64,000 nucleotides of DNA from Bdellovibrionia bacterium (lineage in GTDB: Bacteria > Bdellovibrionota > Bdellovibrionia > Bdellovibrionales > JAGQZY01), in the NCBI GenBank assembly GCA_030424715.1, contig JAUHWH010000006.1, positions 62,001 through 126,000 of the forward strand. Reading direction: 5' to 3'. Made by a program: the position numbers and the translations under genes. Below, in pieces: positions 1-9,612 of the stretch (position 1 is the first letter of the stretch; every line of letters starts with the position of its first letter). The notes under the pieces are model-generated. The model ran no database searches. It worked only from the letters and a program-made list of their open reading frames with translations, and was not told the DNA's origin.

Positions 1-1258
1 AAGAAGCCAACTCTTTTTTACGCTCCGGAATGAGTGGGCCGATACCACCAATTTGGATGGCAATCGAAGAGAAATTAGCAAATCCACAAAGCGCGTATGA
101 CAACAAGATTGACGTGCGTGGATTGAGCTCTCCCGTGACTTTTGCCAGATCGAGATAAGCGATGAACTCATTAAAGACAATTTTCTTGCCAATCAAAGTA
201 CCAGCCACATTGAGGTCTTCAAAAGGGATCCCTAAGAAAAAAGCAATTGGGGTAAAAAGCCAGCTCAAGATTAAAGATAGAGAGAACGGAGGCAGATTCT
301 CTTGCAGGTTCCAAGGCTGATAAGACTCGCCAACGACTATAGCCCCGTAGAGGTTGTCCAAAGACCAATCCGTGGCTTGGTAAGCCAATGCGCCGGAGTA
401 TATGAAGAGAGCGTCGAGCATGGCAATTAAAGCCACAAAAGCCAGTAGCATGGCGGCCACGTTGGCGGCGAGCTTGAGGCCATCACTGGCTCCGGCGGCG
501 GCGGCCTCGATCACGTTGATATGCTCCTTGGTCTTCTCTTTGGGGATGCGACCCAAGGTTTCTGGAGTCTCGGTTTCTGGAATCATAATTTTTGCAATGA
601 TCAGAGCGGCCGGGGCAGATAAGATACTGGCCGTCAGCAAGTGACCACCAATCCCAGGAATGTCATCTTTTAGCAATCCCACATAGGCGGCCATGACCGA
701 CCCGGCAATCGTGGCCATGCCTCCGGTCATTAAAGAAAACAGCTCGGACTCCGTCATTTTTTTAAGATAGGGGCGAACAATCAGGGGCGCTTCTGTTTGG
801 CCCACAAATACATTGGCGGCGGCGGCGAGAGATTCGGCTCCACTGAGTTTGAGAACTCTCTGCATTAAAAATGCGAAGGCATTGACGATCCATTGCATGA
901 TGCCCAGGTGGTATAAAACGGTCATCAACGAAGATAAGAAAATAATAATGGGAAGCACTTGAAACACAATAATAAAACCGCTTTTCTCAGCACTGATAAG
1001 ATCACCAAAAAGAAAGCCGCTGCCTTTCTCGGTAAAAGCAAGCATGTGCAATATCAGGTCGTTGGCGCCAGCAAAAACAGCTTTAAGAGGGCCTTGAAAG
1101 CCAAGGCGGGGAAGCCCGAGAACCAGGATCGCCAGGGTGAACTGTAGAGCCAGTCCGGCAACCACCGTCTTCCAGCAAATTTTGGATTTGTGTTTTGAGA
1201 ATAACCAGGCGATGCCGAGAAACAAGAAGATGCCGATAAAGCTCTGGAGCTGAAGCAC
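1..1258 (-). CDS. nupC: NupC-type concentrative nucleoside transporter (C-terminus cut by window edge)
   Basis: An inner-membrane symporter of the CNT family, which imports nucleosides with protons or sodium. The reverse-strand frame is open from the GTG at 1258 to the window edge (about 419 codons). It opens with a hydrophobic helix (LQSFIGIFLFLGIAWLF). It then shows the family landmarks FVGQTEAPLIVRPYL near residue 160 and ETLGRIPKEK in the middle loop, and near the end SYALCGFANFSSIAIQIGG followed by PERKKELAS. Only some 25-30 residues should be missing. The GTG start shares one base with the TAG stop of the upstream methyltransferase (TAGTG) and has a GGAG about nine bases upstream, so translation is probably coupled. 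The family assignment is firm; the transported nucleoside cannot be read from sequence. Confidence 0.9.
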   Translation of the reverse strand, partial: MLQLQSFIGIFLFLGIAWLFSKHKSKICWKTVVAGLALQFTLAILVLGLPRLGFQGPLKAVFAGANDLILHMLAFTEKGSGFLFGDLISAEKSGFIIVFQVLPIIIFLSSLMTVLYHLGIMQWIVNAFAFLMQRVLKLSGAESLAAAANVFVGQTEAPLIVRPYLKKMTESELFSLMTGGMATIAGSVMAAYVGLLKDDIPGIGGHLLTASILSAPAALIIAKIMIPETETPETLGRIPKEKTKEHINVIEAAAAGASDGLKLAANVAAMLLAFVALIAMLDALFIYSGALAYQATDWSLDNLYGAIVVGESYQPWNLQENLPPFSLSLILSWLFTPIAFFLGIPFEDLNVAGTLIGKKIVFNEFIAYLDLAKVTGELNPRTSILLSYALCGFANFSSIAIQIGGIGPLIPERKKELAS

Positions 1259-1977
1259 TAGATTTTACTCCATTCATAGAGGAGCAGGCTGGTGGCAATA
1301 GTGGCATTGAGGGACTCCACCTTATTAGAGATGGGGATCTGCACCCGTCGGCCCGGAAAGTTGGAAGGGACGCCTTGGCCCTCTTCGCCCACTAAAATTT
1401 TAAGATCCTTTTTGATGTGCTTGGCGTCTAGTTTTTCTCCGCCCATGTCCAGAGCTATTATCTCTGGGTCCATTAAGTCGTTAATGGAGGGGCCATCAAA
1501 AAAACGACTGGCGAAGCAGGTACCACTGGCCGCTCGAATGGCTTTTGGTAAAAAGGGATTGGCGGACTCTTTTAATAACACAATTTGGTGCCAGTTGAAG
1601 GCCGCACAGGTCCGAATCAAAGCGCCCAGATTGGTAGGGTCGCTGAGCGCCACGTACAGCGTCGAATGATGAGGCTCAAGATCTCCAACACTTTTGATTG
1701 ACGGCACATTGGCGCAAAGCAGGGGGTGGCGGGTTCCACACACATCCAATTTCTTAAAGAGGGCGTCTGTGAGAGTGACGGTTCGGCTCCAGTTCCCTGA
1801 GGGAAGTGGCATGTTCTCGGTTGTGATCCAGAAGGACGGAATCTTTGCCAGTTTGCTTATTTCAAGAGTGATTTTTTCACCACTGACCAGGGCTTGTTTC
1901 TCTTGTTTCACACCTTTGTTTTTGGTGAGAGAGAGAAGGGTTTTGAAAAGACTATTTTGAGCGCTTTCAATGAGCAT
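1258..1977 (-). CDS. TrmH/SpoU-family RNA 2'-O-methyltransferase
   Basis: A SPOUT-fold, SAM-dependent methyltransferase expected to modify a ribose in tRNA or rRNA. The three SpoU motifs are in the C-terminal half: DPTNLGALIRT (motif 1), LVGEEGQGVP (motif 2) and VESLNATIATSLLLYEW (motif 3). The open frame extends upstream to 2088, but that would overlap rsmG by over 120 bases. The ATG at 1977 has a GAGG six to seven bases upstream and overlaps the rsmG stop by only 11 bases, so I prefer it (239 residues). It is the middle gene of the run rsmG - this gene - nupC, with both junctions overlapping. Whether it is TrmH, RlmB-like or another member cannot be decided; the substrate is unknown. Confidence 0.85.
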   Translation of the reverse strand: MLIESAQNSLFKTLLSLTKNKGVKQEKQALVSGEKITLEISKLAKIPSFWITTENMPLPSGNWSRTVTLTDALFKKLDVCGTRHPLLCANVPSIKSVGDLEPHHSTLYVALSDPTNLGALIRTCAAFNWHQIVLLKESANPFLPKAIRAASGTCFASRFFDGPSINDLMDPEIIALDMGGEKLDAKHIKKDLKILVGEEGQGVPSNFPGRRVQIPISNKVESLNATIATSLLLYEWSKI

Positions 1978-2743
1978 CAGGAACCTCGGTTTCAAGATGT
2001 TTGATTTTTCGAAAAACCAACAGGCGTCGTTCATTATTTGTGTTTGGCAGCGTGTAGGCTTTGTCTTTTTCAAGTTTGTAGAACTCACCCCAGGTGTCGA
2101 GAGCCACTTTTATTTCAGGATCGACGTTGGGGCCCTTCATCAAGTAGACGCAGCCGCCGGTTTGCAAGCAATTCATCACATTGCCAAGAGTGTTACGAGA
2201 GTCTTCGACCGCTCGAGTGATAATGCCTTGAACGGGGTAGTGGAACTCGCTGTTCACGTTGCGCCCAATGATGTCGAGATTTTTCAGTTCCAGTTGGTCG
2301 CGCACGGTTTTTAAGAAGCTCACGCGTTTTTGCACGCCCTCGGCCAGAATGATCTTTTTTTCTGGGTCCAGCATTATTTTAAGGGGGATGCCAGGGAAGC
2401 CCGGGCCGGTTCCCATATCCAGCAATGGAAACTTGAGGGGTGTGAGCTTGTTGACGATGATGGAATCGATAAAGTGTTTGATTGCCACATCTTTGATAGA
2501 GGTGAGACGCGTGAAGTTTTGCTGCTTTTGGTTCTCCATTAACAGCATGTAGAACTTTGTAAAAAGTTTACGGGTGGCATGGTCAATTTTGTCGCCATAG
2601 CCATGATTGAAGAACAGGTCTTGCAGGCGATCGTCGGCTTCATTGAACTTAAACATGCGAACGGGCTTCTTGTGGGAACCCTTTTGGGGACCGGATTTCC
2701 CGCCCTTATAAGGGCTCCAATTGCTTGAGTTTTTATGCGCCAC
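1967..2743 (-). CDS. rsmG: 16S rRNA (guanine-527-N7)-methyltransferase RsmG
   Basis: A cytoplasmic SAM-dependent enzyme that methylates G527 of 16S rRNA; loss of function in other bacteria gives low-level streptomycin resistance. The SAM-binding loop LLDMGTGPGFPGIPLKI is near residue 105-120. It is followed by the family's EGVQKRVSFLKTV and ITRAVEDSRNTLGN segments. The first 28 residues are basic and low in complexity (KGGKSGPQKGSHKKP), an extension not typical of RsmG; an internal ATG at residue 30 is an alternative start. It is the first gene of a three-gene minus-strand run and diverges from pheS, with about 50 bases between the start codons that must hold both promoters. Confidence 0.92.
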   Translation of the reverse strand: MAHKNSSNWSPYKGGKSGPQKGSHKKPVRMFKFNEADDRLQDLFFNHGYGDKIDHATRKLFTKFYMLLMENQKQQNFTRLTSIKDVAIKHFIDSIIVNKLTPLKFPLLDMGTGPGFPGIPLKIMLDPEKKIILAEGVQKRVSFLKTVRDQLELKNLDIIGRNVNSEFHYPVQGIITRAVEDSRNTLGNVMNCLQTGGCVYLMKGPNVDPEIKVALDTWGEFYKLEKDKAYTLPNTNNERRLLVFRKIKHLETEVPDAH

Positions 2744-2793
2744 GCCACCGCCGAATCAGTTGATAATATTAATCAAATATCGAAATATGGGGC

Positions 2794-3819
2794 ATGCTAA
2801 TAGAAAAGTTGGAAAAGATCAAAGAAGAGGCTGAAAAAGCCATCAAATCCGCTACAACCAGCGAAGCCCTCTACCAAGTCAAAGTGCAGTTTTTTGGTAA
2901 ACAAGGTCAATTGTCCCTACTGATGAAAGAGTTAGGGAGCCTACCCAAAGAGGAACGCCCCCAGTTTGGTCAGCAGGTCAACGGTGTCCGTGGTGGCCTG
3001 CAAGCTCAGTACGACGAATCCGAGGGACGTCTCAAAAAGCAGGAGCTCAATGAAAAGTTGAAGCGCGAGGTTTTGGACCTTTCTTTGCCGGGCCCCGCTC
3101 AAGACCAAGGCGCCATTCACCCCATCCCTCGTGTTATTGGTGAGATTGTGGACATTCTCAGTCGCATTGGTTTCTCCGTGCGCTCCGGCCCCATGATTGA
3201 GAACGATCACTACAACTTTACAGCTCTGAACATTCCCGAAAACCATCCCGCCCGTGACATGCAAGATACCTTTTATGTCGAAGGGGGATCGGTACTGCGC
3301 ACTCATACTAGCCCGGTGCAGATCCACACCATGGAAAATGAAAAACCACCCATTCGTGTTCTTGCTCCAGGAGGCGTGTTTCGTTGCGATAGCGACGCTT
3401 CTCACTCGCCAAACTTCCATCAGATTGAAGCCCTCCTGGTCGATAAAAAAGTTTCTATGGCGGAGCTTAAAGGAACCATTTCTTTTTTCGTAAAAGAGTT
3501 TTTTGGCCCCGAGATCAAAACTCGTTTTCGGCCCAGTTTTTTCCCCTTCACTGAGCCATCGGCAGAGGTGGATTGTTCTTGCCCGCTTTGCAAGGGCAAG
3601 GGCTGCCGTATGTGTAGTCAAACCGGGTGGATAGAAATCGGTGGGTCGGGCCTTGTCCATCCCAATGTCTTAAGTCAGGCGGGGATTGACCCTGATGAGT
3701 GGCAAGGCTTTGCTTTTGGATTTGGTATCGAGAGAATGGCCATCATCAAGTATGGCATCAATGACATCCGCTTGTTCGTTGAAAACGATTTGCGCTTCTT
3801 AAGGCAGTTTGAATTATGA
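2794..3819 (+). CDS. pheS: Phenylalanine--tRNA ligase alpha subunit
   Basis: The catalytic subunit of the alpha2-beta2 enzyme that charges tRNA-Phe. At 341 residues it matches the family length. Residues 1-90 form the charged coiled-coil tRNA-binding arm. The class II catalytic core follows with [14 protein letters not shown], the motif 2 segment [27 protein letters not shown] (phenylalanine pocket) and motif 3 [15 protein letters not shown] small [12 protein letters not shown] cysteine cluster sits before the usual [10 protein letters not shown]; such insertions occur in some PheS proteins and may bind zinc. The stop overlaps the pheT start by four bases (ATGA), so the subunits are translationally coupled. 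Confidence 0.97.
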   Translation: MLIEKLEKIKEEAEKAIKSATTSEALYQVKVQFFGKQGQLSLLMKELGSLPKEERPQFGQQVNGVRGGLQAQYDESEGRLKKQELNEKLKREVLDLSLPGPAQDQGAIHPIPRVIGEIVDILSRIGFSVRSGPMIENDHYNFTALNIPENHPARDMQDTFYVEGGSVLRTHTSPVQIHTMENEKPPIRVLAPGGVFRCDSDASHSPNFHQIEALLVDKKVSMAELKGTISFFVKEFFGPEIKTRFRPSFFPFTEPSAEVDCSCPLCKGKGCRMCSQTGWIEIGGSGLVHPNVLSQAGIDPDEWQGFAFGFGIERMAIIKYGINDIRLFVENDLRFLRQFEL

Positions 3820-6248
3820 AGATTTCCTACAATTGGTTAAACAAATACATCGATATCAATGACTATAGAGACCGCTTGGATGAACTGTCCAGCTTGCTAA
3901 CCAAAGCCGGCCTTGAGGTTGAAGATTTGATCAATCCCGCGCAGTTTTGGAATAACGTGGTGGTGGGAAAGCTGCTTGAAGTGGGGAAGCATCCTGATGC
4001 TGACAAACTGACACTTTGTAAAGTGGATGTGGGTGAGTCAGAACCCTTGGCCATCGTTTGCGGAGCCAAAAATCATAAAACGGGCGACCTGGTAGCGGTG
4101 GCTAAAGTTGGCGCAGTGTTACCGGGCAATTTTAAAATAAAAAAATCAAAAATTCGCGGGGTTGAATCGTTCGGAATGCTGTGCTCTGTGACGGAACTGG
4201 GTATTGGTGATGAAAGCGATGGGATTTTGATCATTGATCAAGACTGTCAACCAGGCCTCCCTTTCGCGGAGGTGGGCGACGGCGCTGATATAATTTTTGA
4301 GTTGAACGTAACGCCCAACCGGGCGGACTGCCTGAGTCACATTGGTTTGGCCCGTGAACTGGCAACTCTCTTGGATCGCCCTGTGCAAATGCCACAAGCC
4401 GAAATCGTCGAGACTGGCAAAACTGTAAACGATTGGATCCAAATTGATTTAAAAGACACCGAGGCTTGCCCGCGTTTTTGTGGGCGAGTGATCAGTGGGG
4501 TGAAGGTCGGTCCTTCTCCTGAGTGGTTAAAAACGGCTCTGCATGCCATTGGTGTGAACTCGGTGAATAATGTGGTTGATGTGACCAATTATGTGCTTTT
4601 TGAATATGGTCAGCCTTTGCACGCCTACGACTTTGCGAACCTACAAGAATCTTGCATTCGAGTGGAGAAGGCGCAGGCGGGTGAGAGTTTTACCAGTCTT
4701 GATGGCACCGAAATTAAAATGAGTGGTGACGACTTGATGATCAAGGATGGTGTAAAGGCCGTGGGTATCGCCGGCGTCGTCGGTGGTAAAAACACCGGGG
4801 TGTCCGACTCCACGCAAGATATTTTTTTAGAGGCCGCATTTTTCACAGCCGAGGGGGTGCGCCGCACCTCGCGAGCCCATGGTATTGAGACGGACGCTTG
4901 CTATCGATTTTCAAGAGGTGTTGATCCCGAGCAAACCTTGAATGCCATGAACCGAGCGACGCACTTGATTCAGAAAGTGGCCGGCGGTGAAGTGCAAAAA
5001 GGGCATGTGGATATTTATCCGAAACCATTAAAGGCCAAAGATATTTTTGTTACTACAGAGTATGTTGGAGAGCGCCTTGGCTTTGAGGTGACAGAGGAGA
5101 GTTTTTCTAACTGGATGCTCCGTTTGAATTGTCTGGTTGCCAAAACAGAAAATGGCTTTCGAGTGACTCCACCGGCCTACCGCTGGGATTTGCGTATCAA
5201 AGAAGACTTGGTAGAAGAATTTGCCCGTTTGCATGGTTACGATAAAATCGAAGAAAAGTTACCCGTTTTGCAGAGCGACCCCAGTCATCATAGTTTCGAT
5301 TATGTTTTTGGCAACAAGGTGGCTCGGTTGATGACCGGCCTTGGTGTCCATCAGTCATTGAATTACGCCTTTGTCGGAAAGAACCAGACGGAGGAGATTT
5401 GGGGAGCGGTGAACCCTAAGTGGGGTCTCAAGCGAGGGGAGAGTCCCATTGCTTTAATCAATCCCATCAGTGAGGAACTTTCAGTCATGCGAGAGTCTTT
5501 GCTGCCGTCTTTGTTTAAAAACTTGGTTTACAATGACCACCATGGCAATCATCGTGGACGACTCTTCGAGCTGGCGCCTGCTCACTACAGAGAAGATGGC
5601 TCTTTTAAAGAGCAGCATCGCTTGGCCCTGGCTTTTTGGGGACAACGAGAAGACCTATGGAGCAGTAAGCAGCCCGATGCCGTGGTGTTCGAACTCAAAA
5701 GCACTGTCGAAACGTTGTTAAAGCGCATCGGTGGGAGAAACTGGCGCTGGGATCAAGTCACGATGGATGAGTGCCCCGAAGGCTTTCATCCTAGTCAGAC
5801 GGTGTCTTTGTTCTATGAAGGGAAAACCATAGGATTGCTGGGCACTATGCATCCCTCGCTAAAAAGTGCGAACAAGCTGCGAAGCCAGGTGGCCTGGGCC
5901 GAGTTCAACTTTGAGGCTCTTATGGCCCGTCAGCCTAGGGAGCCTAAGTTTCAGACATTACCGAAGTTCCCGGGGGTGGAGCGAGATATAGCCTTCTTGG
6001 CAGAGGAATTCATTGCTGCTGATAAAATGGGAGCCGAGATCAAGAAAGCCGCTGGACCTTTACTGAGCGATTATCAGGTTTTTGATATCTACCAGGATAA
6101 AGAGCTAAAAGCGGCTGGACGAAGGTCCATCGCCTTTCGTTTGCACTTCCAGAGCGCCGAAGAGACTCTGCAGGATGATAAGATCAACGCCATCCGAGAT
6201 AAAATTGTTAACTCTCTCTGTCAAAAGCTCGGTCTGGAAATCCGATAA
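3816..6248 (+). CDS. pheT: Phenylalanine--tRNA ligase beta subunit
   Basis: The editing and tRNA-binding subunit of phenylalanyl-tRNA synthetase, 810 residues, the normal length. Domains in order: an N-terminal OB-fold tRNA-binding domain ([20 protein letters not shown], residues about 45-65); the B3/B4 editing region ([18 protein letters not shown], then QPLHAYD); a B5 domain; the inactive catalytic-like module ([13 protein letters not shown]); and a C-terminal ferredoxin-fold anticodon-binding domain ([12 protein letters not shown] to the end). No truncation or frameshift is visible. It is joined to pheS by a four-base overlap and is followed after 65 bases by ihfA, a gene order shared by many Proteobacteria-like genomes. 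Confidence 0.97.
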   Translation: MKISYNWLNKYIDINDYRDRLDELSSLLTKAGLEVEDLINPAQFWNNVVVGKLLEVGKHPDADKLTLCKVDVGESEPLAIVCGAKNHKTGDLVAVAKVGAVLPGNFKIKKSKIRGVESFGMLCSVTELGIGDESDGILIIDQDCQPGLPFAEVGDGADIIFELNVTPNRADCLSHIGLARELATLLDRPVQMPQAEIVETGKTVNDWIQIDLKDTEACPRFCGRVISGVKVGPSPEWLKTALHAIGVNSVNNVVDVTNYVLFEYGQPLHAYDFANLQESCIRVEKAQAGESFTSLDGTEIKMSGDDLMIKDGVKAVGIAGVVGGKNTGVSDSTQDIFLEAAFFTAEGVRRTSRAHGIETDACYRFSRGVDPEQTLNAMNRATHLIQKVAGGEVQKGHVDIYPKPLKAKDIFVTTEYVGERLGFEVTEESFSNWMLRLNCLVAKTENGFRVTPPAYRWDLRIKEDLVEEFARLHGYDKIEEKLPVLQSDPSHHSFDYVFGNKVARLMTGLGVHQSLNYAFVGKNQTEEIWGAVNPKWGLKRGESPIALINPISEELSVMRESLLPSLFKNLVYNDHHGNHRGRLFELAPAHYREDGSFKEQHRLALAFWGQREDLWSSKQPDAVVFELKSTVETLLKRIGGRNWRWDQVTMDECPEGFHPSQTVSLFYEGKTIGLLGTMHPSLKSANKLRSQVAWAEFNFEALMARQPREPKFQTLPKFPGVERDIAFLAEEFIAADKMGAEIKKAAGPLLSDYQVFDIYQDKELKAAGRRSIAFRLHFQSAEETLQDDKINAIRDKIVNSLCQKLGLEIR

Positions 6249-6313
6249 AACTTGAAAGTTTTCAATAACTTGGTAGCCTATAAATGATTACGGACCACCA
6301 AGGAGGCTTCGCC

Positions 6314-6646
6314 ATGGCAGGAAAGAACATTTCCAAATCAACAATGACCAAGGCCGATATTGTCGAACGCGTTTACGAGAAGATTGGTTTTTCAAAAAAA
6401 GAAGCCTCTGAACTTGTGGAAATGGTTTTCGGTGCACTGAAAGATCGTTTGGTCGAAGGTGAGAAAGTCAAAATTTCAGGTTTTGGCAAGTTTGAGGTTA
6501 GAGAAAAGAAATCTCGTATTGGACGTAATCCCCAAACCGGAGATCGCATCACGATCAGTGCTCGTCGCGTTTTAAACTTCAGCCCAAGCCAAGTGCTTAA
6601 GGCGATGCTTAATGGCCAAGAAGTAACAGGCAACGAAGATGAATGA
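6314..6646 (+). CDS. ihfA: Integration host factor alpha subunit (HU/IHF family)
   Basis: A small DNA-bending protein of the HU/IHF family. The core runs from MTKADIVERVYEKIG through the beta-arm region GFGKFEVREKKSRIGRNPQTG to ISARRVLNFSPSQVLK. The conserved proline of the intercalating arm is in RNPQTG. The open frame begins at 6284, but the ATG at 6314 has an excellent AAGGAGG eight bases upstream, giving 110 residues with a short KNISKST extension. Its location directly after pheST is typical of ihfA rather than hup, which is the main reason for naming the alpha subunit; its beta partner is not in this window. Confidence 0.9.
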   Translation: MAGKNISKSTMTKADIVERVYEKIGFSKKEASELVEMVFGALKDRLVEGEKVKISGFGKFEVREKKSRIGRNPQTGDRITISARRVLNFSPSQVLKAMLNGQEVTGNEDE

Positions 6647-6731
6647 GTGGAAGACGCTTTTGGCGCAAACCCACCCAAAGTTTCAAGCGGTGCTGACCGT
6701 GGACGAAGCTCTCAATAAAGAGGAGTCCCCA

Positions 6732-7187
6732 GTGAAGCAAGAAAACCAAATTAACGAAATCGAATGGATCTCTCCCACACACAAATTACAACGTAAAATT
6801 GAAAACATCCCAGACAAATTTGGTTTTAAAATTGGCGAAGCCGCGGATTACGTCGGTGTAAAGCAGTATGTCTTACGCTATTGGGAGTCGGAGTTTGATT
6901 ACCTAAAGCCCAAGAAGTCAAAAAATGGTCAACGCATGTACACCAAAAAAGATGTGGAGACGGCATTGCTCATTCGCAAACTTTTACATGATGATCGTTT
7001 TTCTATTGAAGGGGCGCAGTCCGCTTTAAAAAAATTACGTCAGCAAGTGAAAGAAAAGCCGGTTGAAAAAGCAGCGGCAGCAGGTTCAAAGACACCCACC
7101 ACTGATACTGTTGGGAGCAGTGGGTTGGATTTTGCTCAAGCGATGCTGACGACCATCCGTCAAGCTCGCTTGAATCTTAATTTATAG
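6732..7187 (+). CDS. MerR-family transcriptional regulator
   Basis: A DNA-binding regulator with one MerR-type winged helix: FKIGEAADYVGVKQYVLRYW is the helix-turn-helix. It is followed by the wing SKNGQRMYTKKDVETALLIR. The C-terminal part is short and charged, with no ligand-binding cysteines, as in the pheT-ihfA-linked MerR group. The frame is open back to an ATG at 6639 that overlaps the ihfA stop by eight bases, but only the GTG at 6732 has a strong AGAGGAG at the right spacing (six to seven bases), so I use it (151 residues). The longer form remains possible by translational coupling. The target genes are unknown. Confidence 0.8.
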   Translation: MKQENQINEIEWISPTHKLQRKIENIPDKFGFKIGEAADYVGVKQYVLRYWESEFDYLKPKKSKNGQRMYTKKDVETALLIRKLLHDDRFSIEGAQSALKKLRQQVKEKPVEKAAAAGSKTPTTDTVGSSGLDFAQAMLTTIRQARLNLNL

Positions 7188-7751
7188 ACAGAGTCGATTG
7201 ATATAAACAGTACCGCTCTTTTTAAAGACTTTCACCCAATTGGTGTTGTGGGCTTCCATCCAGAGTTTTTTGCCTTTATTCACTGTCCCGGCTTTTGCGG
7301 ATTTCGTGCTTGGCTTGGATCGCATGGTGCAATTCACACTCACTCGGTACATTCCATTTTTAAAGGGTGGCATTTTCTTAGCGACTTTTTCAACAGGCTG
7401 CTCGGTCTCTGATTCCAATGTCTCGACGGGGAGTGGGTCTGCACCCATTGAGGCGGGCTCTTCATTGTCCTCTTCATCATCCATAACAGTACCGGCGTAG
7501 GCTTCACCGTCTTCTGCCGGTTCTTCGGATGCAACGTCACCGTAGTCATCGTCTGAGTATTCCTCAGAGCTGATGCTTCGTCCGTCATCGATCACGGCGG
7601 CTTCAATATCTTTATAGACACCACTGGAGCTATACTCTTTGTAGTGCACAGGCTCTTGTTCCGGTTTTTCTTCGGTTTTCGAGAACATGCTACAAAAACT
7701 GACTGATAAACCAAGAAGGGCGATGGATAAAACATTGAATACTGATTTCAT
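7182..7751 (-). CDS. Secreted acidic protein with a C-terminal SH3-like domain
   Basis: 189 residues. A hydrophobic N-terminus (MKSVFNVLSIALLGLSVSFC) looks like a signal peptide. The cysteine at 20 is preceded by phenylalanine, so the lipobox is poor and lipidation is uncertain. Residues 30-125 are a strongly acidic, low-complexity linker rich in Asp, Glu and Ser. Residues about 132-189 resemble a bacterial SH3 domain (YRVSVNCTMRSKPSTKSAKAG, then WVKVFKKSGTVYI), a module often used to bind cell-wall peptides. It converges on the merR gene with a six-base overlap of stops. The exact function is not recognised. Confidence 0.7.
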   Translation of the reverse strand: MKSVFNVLSIALLGLSVSFCSMFSKTEEKPEQEPVHYKEYSSSGVYKDIEAAVIDDGRSISSEEYSDDDYGDVASEEPAEDGEAYAGTVMDDEEDNEEPASMGADPLPVETLESETEQPVEKVAKKMPPFKNGMYRVSVNCTMRSKPSTKSAKAGTVNKGKKLWMEAHNTNWVKVFKKSGTVYINRLCL

Positions 7752-8062
7752 GGGGCCTCCATAGAGAGTGAACGTTATGCTTAGGTATCGGATGGATTTG
7801 AGACAATAATGAGGTTTTGGGGGGCGAAAACCCCTCCACTGCAGAGAAACTGGACCTGGGTCACGGGTGCGAACTTATTTTGCAGTTTTCCGGGTATTTC
7901 AGCCGTGGGAGTTCCGCGTTTGGCCATCGCGCCTGACATCTGGTTGCTCGCCCCCTTCTGACGAGGACTCTGCTAAGCCTTGTGGGGGCACCCAGAGCTC
8001 AAAAACATTGACTTCATAGGGCTTTTTCGCGAGAACCAAGTCTTAGAATACCTCTTCTGAAT
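7752..8062. other. Intergenic region upstream of tRNA-Pro
   Basis: About 310 bases with no convincing gene. There is a local inverted repeat near 7811-7836 (GAGGTTTT paired with AAAACC/CCTC around a G-run). A second possible long-range pairing joins that G-run with CGCCCCC near 7951. It does not match the tmRNA, RNase P, SRP or 6S RNA landmarks I know. It should contain the promoter of the SH3-like gene (leftward) and that of the tRNA (rightward). Confidence 0.4.
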
Positions 8063-8139
8063 CGGCCCGTGGCGCAGCCTGGTAGCGCGCATCCTTGGGG
8101 TGGATGAGGTCGCTGGTTCAAATCCAGTCGGGCCGACCA
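8063..8139 (+). tRNA. tRNA-Pro (anticodon GGG)
   Basis: A 77-base cloverleaf. The acceptor arms CGGCCCG (8063-8069) and CGGGCCG (8129-8135) pair perfectly, followed by discriminator A and an encoded CCA end. The D arm carries GGTAGCGC and the T arm GGTTCAAATCC. The anticodon stem CATCC/GGATG encloses the loop TTGGGGT, so the anticodon is GGG, reading CCC and CCU proline codons. It stands alone between two minus-strand protein genes. Confidence 0.96.
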
Positions 8140-8213
8140 AATTACTTAAGGGGCACTTCTGCTGACTTTGTGGATTACCTAATGGCTTTCCATCTTATTT
8201 GGAAGATGAACCT

Positions 8214-9344
8214 TCAGCCCTCTTCATCCAACAGTTTTTGCTCGATGGCGTTTGTTAGACCGTCAACTAACTGATCAAATTCTTTGTCTGCGGTGTTTTC
8301 GATATTTTCAATCGTTTGATCCAAGACCTTTCCTAGTGGTCGAAATAGAACCAAATTCCCTTTTGAAGGCGACGCGACTAATTTGGGGCCCAACTCGAAC
8401 GAAAGCCCTCCAAAGAGGTAGTCCATACGTGAATCAAAATGACTGTCCGGGGGGCTGTAGTTTTTGCTATTGATCACTCCGAACTTCCAGTTGTACCCAA
8501 TGCCCGCACTAAAATCTTGAGAGAAGGCAAACCCCCAGCCATAGACATCCTCAGGCTCTACCAGCCTGTTCCCTTTCCACCAGATGGCATTGATGCCGAG
8601 GCGCATAGCAACTCCTCCGCCAATCCCGATGCCGACTCCAGGAGTGGCGACAAACACTGGAGCCGCATCAATTTGATAATAAGAGGCCACTGGCAATCCG
8701 GAAACGTGACTCACGGTTGGCTTACGGCTTAGTGAATTACTAGCCAGATGCCAGTCGTCGCCCCACGAAATGTCAAGGTCGGCAAACTTGGATTCGATGA
8801 AAGCTTCACCGAGTTCTTCTTCGGTTGTAAAAGTACCGAGATCTTTTTTGGCAATACGATCGACACGGTCAATAAAGAGGATCAGGCCGATAGAGACTGG
8901 GAGACTAGCGATCCCGATGCCAACACTTCCTCCGATATGGATCAAAAGGGCTTTTGGTGCCAAGTCGGAGAATCGAAAGCGGTCGGGAACTCGATCTTTT
9001 ACTAAACGAATCTCATCGGAGAATAGTTCAATATGATCTTGAACTTGGTCAAAGCTTTCAATCTCCGCCAGGATTTTTTCTCTGAGTTTTTGATTTTTAA
9101 CTCTCTTGTTAGCTCGTACCAATTCGCGGACAGTTTCCAGAAGTTCTCGAGAGGCCTCTTGCATAAGGTCCGGCAAATAGGTCATTCGATCAAAGTCAAA
9201 ACTATACGGAATCGAGCGGTAGATATAATCTTTATCTTGGTAAAAAATGCTTGAATAACGGCGGTCGTCCTTTGAAAAGGCCTGGGAACCACAAAACAAA
9301 AAGATGACGATTAAAAACAAAAGATTTAAATAATTATTTCTCAA
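8214..9344 (-). CDS. Secreted protein of unknown function
   Basis: 376 residues starting at a TTG with AGGAGA six to seven bases upstream. The first 24 residues form a clear signal peptide (MRNNYLNLLFLIVIFLFCGS, with a likely cut after QAFS). Residues 50-130 are helical and charged. Around residue 140 there is a hydrophobic glycine-containing stretch (HIGGSVGIGIASLPVSIGLI) that could be a membrane segment. Residues 220-250 are glycine-rich (GVGIGIGGGVAMRLG) with outer-membrane-like aromatic strands after it (WWKGNRLVEP, YGWGFAFSQDFSAGIGYNW). That suggests an envelope protein with beta structure. I recognise no family. Confidence 0.65.
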   Translation of the reverse strand: MRNNYLNLLFLIVIFLFCGSQAFSKDDRRYSSIFYQDKDYIYRSIPYSFDFDRMTYLPDLMQEASRELLETVRELVRANKRVKNQKLREKILAEIESFDQVQDHIELFSDEIRLVKDRVPDRFRFSDLAPKALLIHIGGSVGIGIASLPVSIGLILFIDRVDRIAKKDLGTFTTEEELGEAFIESKFADLDISWGDDWHLASNSLSRKPTVSHVSGLPVASYYQIDAAPVFVATPGVGIGIGGGVAMRLGINAIWWKGNRLVEPEDVYGWGFAFSQDFSAGIGYNWKFGVINSKNYSPPDSHFDSRMDYLFGGLSFELGPKLVASPSKGNLVLFRPLGKVLDQTIENIENTADKEFDQLVDGLTNAIEQKLLDEEG

Positions 9345-9612
9345 AGGGTCTCTCCTGTAAAGTATCGAAACTCTCGACCTTTCTCTCTAATAGAGGGGGG
9401 CGATGTATAGCTTATCGTTTTATTTTGAAAATAGACCAGTATACAGTGTAAGTTTTTCTGTTGAGAAAAGCTCCTAACTTATTGAAAGTCGTTTTTTGTC
9501 TTGCCGTTGGCTAGAGACCCGCTGCGAGGAAGCTTTTGTGTTTATGTGGGAGAACTCAGGTAATGGTTCTTATTGCTATGCCCATTTTTTTTGAGCTTGA
9601 TGGAGCAAAGAC

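Noticed and set aside
1967-2088. Long start of the TrmH-like gene overlapping rsmG by over 120 bases
   Set aside because: The ATG at 1977 has a good ribosome binding site and leaves only an 11-base overlap.
2941-3660. 239-residue minus-strand frame inside pheS
   Set aside because: Fully antisense to a clearly conserved gene; no family match or ribosome binding site.
7752-8062. 6S, SRP, tmRNA or RNase P RNA
   Set aside because: Some stems can be drawn, but none of the conserved core sequences of these RNAs is present.
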